The position numbers and the translations under genes are program-made. Shown here piece by piece: positions 5,115 to 5,656 of a DNA stretch of 5,656 nt. Source of the stretch: Chloroflexota bacterium. Its GTDB lineage: Bacteria > Chloroflexota > Anaerolineae > Promineifilales > Promineifilaceae. The number at the start of each line of letters is the position of its first letter. The stretch's first letter is position 1. Below the pieces are notes generated by a model that was not told where the DNA came from, ran no database searches, and was given only the letters and a program-made list of their open reading frames with translations. The DNA lies in the NCBI GenBank assembly GCA_008501785.1, contig QQUD01000041.1:1-5656 (forward strand). The letters are read 5' to 3'.

Positions 5115-5656
5115 TTACGGCAGCCAGCTACGCCACACACTTTCATTGGCATCGACCCATGCTTGTGCAGCTTCTTCGACTGACATGCCTTCATTTAATT
5201 TGGCGAGCATCTCGATTTGAGCGTCACTGCCATAATTCATGTTGGAGAGGAATGTATGCACATTTGCATCTTTCCCAGCCAGTTCGGTGCTAAAAATTTT
5301 GAACAATTGGTCTTGTGGATAAGCGCAATCGACTGCCTCTGCATCTGCATAACATTCGTCGCTGTAAGCAGGCAGTTCAACTTGCACCAGTTCAAACTCT
5401 TGGAAAATTGCGTGTGGTGAGTAGAAATAGAACAGAACGGATTCTTGACGACTGTAGGCTGACGACACTTCGGCCAGCAAAGCATCTTCGGACCCTGTCC
5501 AGACGACCTGGAATGGCAGTCCTAAATTGGCAATGATTTGCTCGTCGTACTGCACCCAGCTAGGATCGGCACCGAGGAAACGGCCGTTATCCCCTGTTTC
5601 TGCTGCTGTAAATTCAGCCGCTGCATCTTTATACCCTTCCCAGGTAGCCAATGCCG
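5115..5656 (-). CDS. OpuAC/ProX-type ABC transporter substrate-binding protein, C-terminal part
   Basis: The frame is open to the right edge, so the start lies outside; a TTG at 5649-5651 is an internal codon, not a start. The visible 180 residues match the C-terminal half of the OpuAC family, extracytoplasmic proteins that bind glycine betaine, proline or choline-like solutes and deliver them to an ABC importer for osmoprotection. Counting from the TTG codon, family-like segments are GADPSWVQYDEQI (27-39), the VVWTGSEDALLAEV segment (49-62), VLFYFYSPHAIFQEFELVQV (72-91), and the C-terminal MSVEEAAQAWVDANESVWRS (156-175). SPHAIF corresponds to the (T/S)PHW-F region that shapes the ligand pocket. 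Cys100 and Cys109 could form a disulfide outside the cell. Permease and ATPase genes, if present, should lie to the right, upstream. A terminator follows the stop. The exact ligand is uncertain. Confidence 0.85.
   Translation of the reverse strand, partial: ALATWEGYKDAAAEFTAAETGDNGRFLGADPSWVQYDEQIIANLGLPFQVVWTGSEDALLAEVSSAYSRQESVLFYFYSPHAIFQEFELVQVELPAYSDECYADAEAVDCAYPQDQLFKIFSTELAGKDANVHTFLSNMNYGSDAQIEMLAKLNEGMSVEEAAQAWVDANESVWRSWLP
5579..5588. repeat. AACGGCCGTT palindrome, copy 7
   Basis: Exact 10-mer within the solute-binding gene, coding Asn-Gly-Arg. Flanks are G15/C14 to the left and G7/C16 to the right. Confidence 0.75.

Noticed and set aside
4866..5183. A 105-residue plus-strand open frame
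   Set aside because: No ribosome binding site, no recognisable domain, and its 3' end is antisense to the solute-binding gene and crosses the terminator.

Overview
This window looks like ordinary bacterial chromosome, probably from an uncultured environmental lineage. The dispersed intergenic repeats and the frequent palindrome AACGGCCGTT fit what I recall of Chloroflexota (Anaerolineae-like) genomes. That placement is inference only, because the window has no rRNA or other phylogenetic marker.

All five recognisable genes lie on the minus strand. Read in transcription order, from right to left, they are: (1) the C-terminal half of an OpuAC/ProX-type substrate-binding protein for glycine betaine or a similar compatible solute (5115-5656, start beyond the right edge); (2) an MFS permease of unknown substrate (3534-4811); (3) lysA, diaminopimelate decarboxylase, the last step of lysine synthesis (1998-3227); (4) a GPH-family sugar:cation symporter (318-1754); (5) the first 38 codons of a gene resembling the DUF5655/DUF91 nuclease-like family (1-115, cut by the left edge), which is very AT-rich.

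The genes are 202-306 bp apart, so they are more likely separate transcription units than one operon, and I see no shared pathway beyond a preponderance of transporters. I found no tRNA, rRNA, CRISPR array, transposase or clear multi-gene defence or biosynthetic system.

The unexpected structure is non-coding or superimposed on coding sequence. Two of the gaps are filled by different foldback repeats: a CACAGAG/CTCTGTG element at 1776-1986, and a composite palindromic element at 3343-3548 that overlaps the 3' end of the MFS gene. The second element contains two inverted hairpins with the same loop but different, individually complementary stems. The gap upstream of the MFS gene holds an operator-like palindrome, a terminator for the solute-binding gene and short GCGTCTT repeats. 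The octamer ACGGCCGT occurs seven times in 5.7 kb, always inside genes. At several of these sites the plus strand switches abruptly from G-rich to C-rich. That switch and the paired hairpins are the observations I would follow first.
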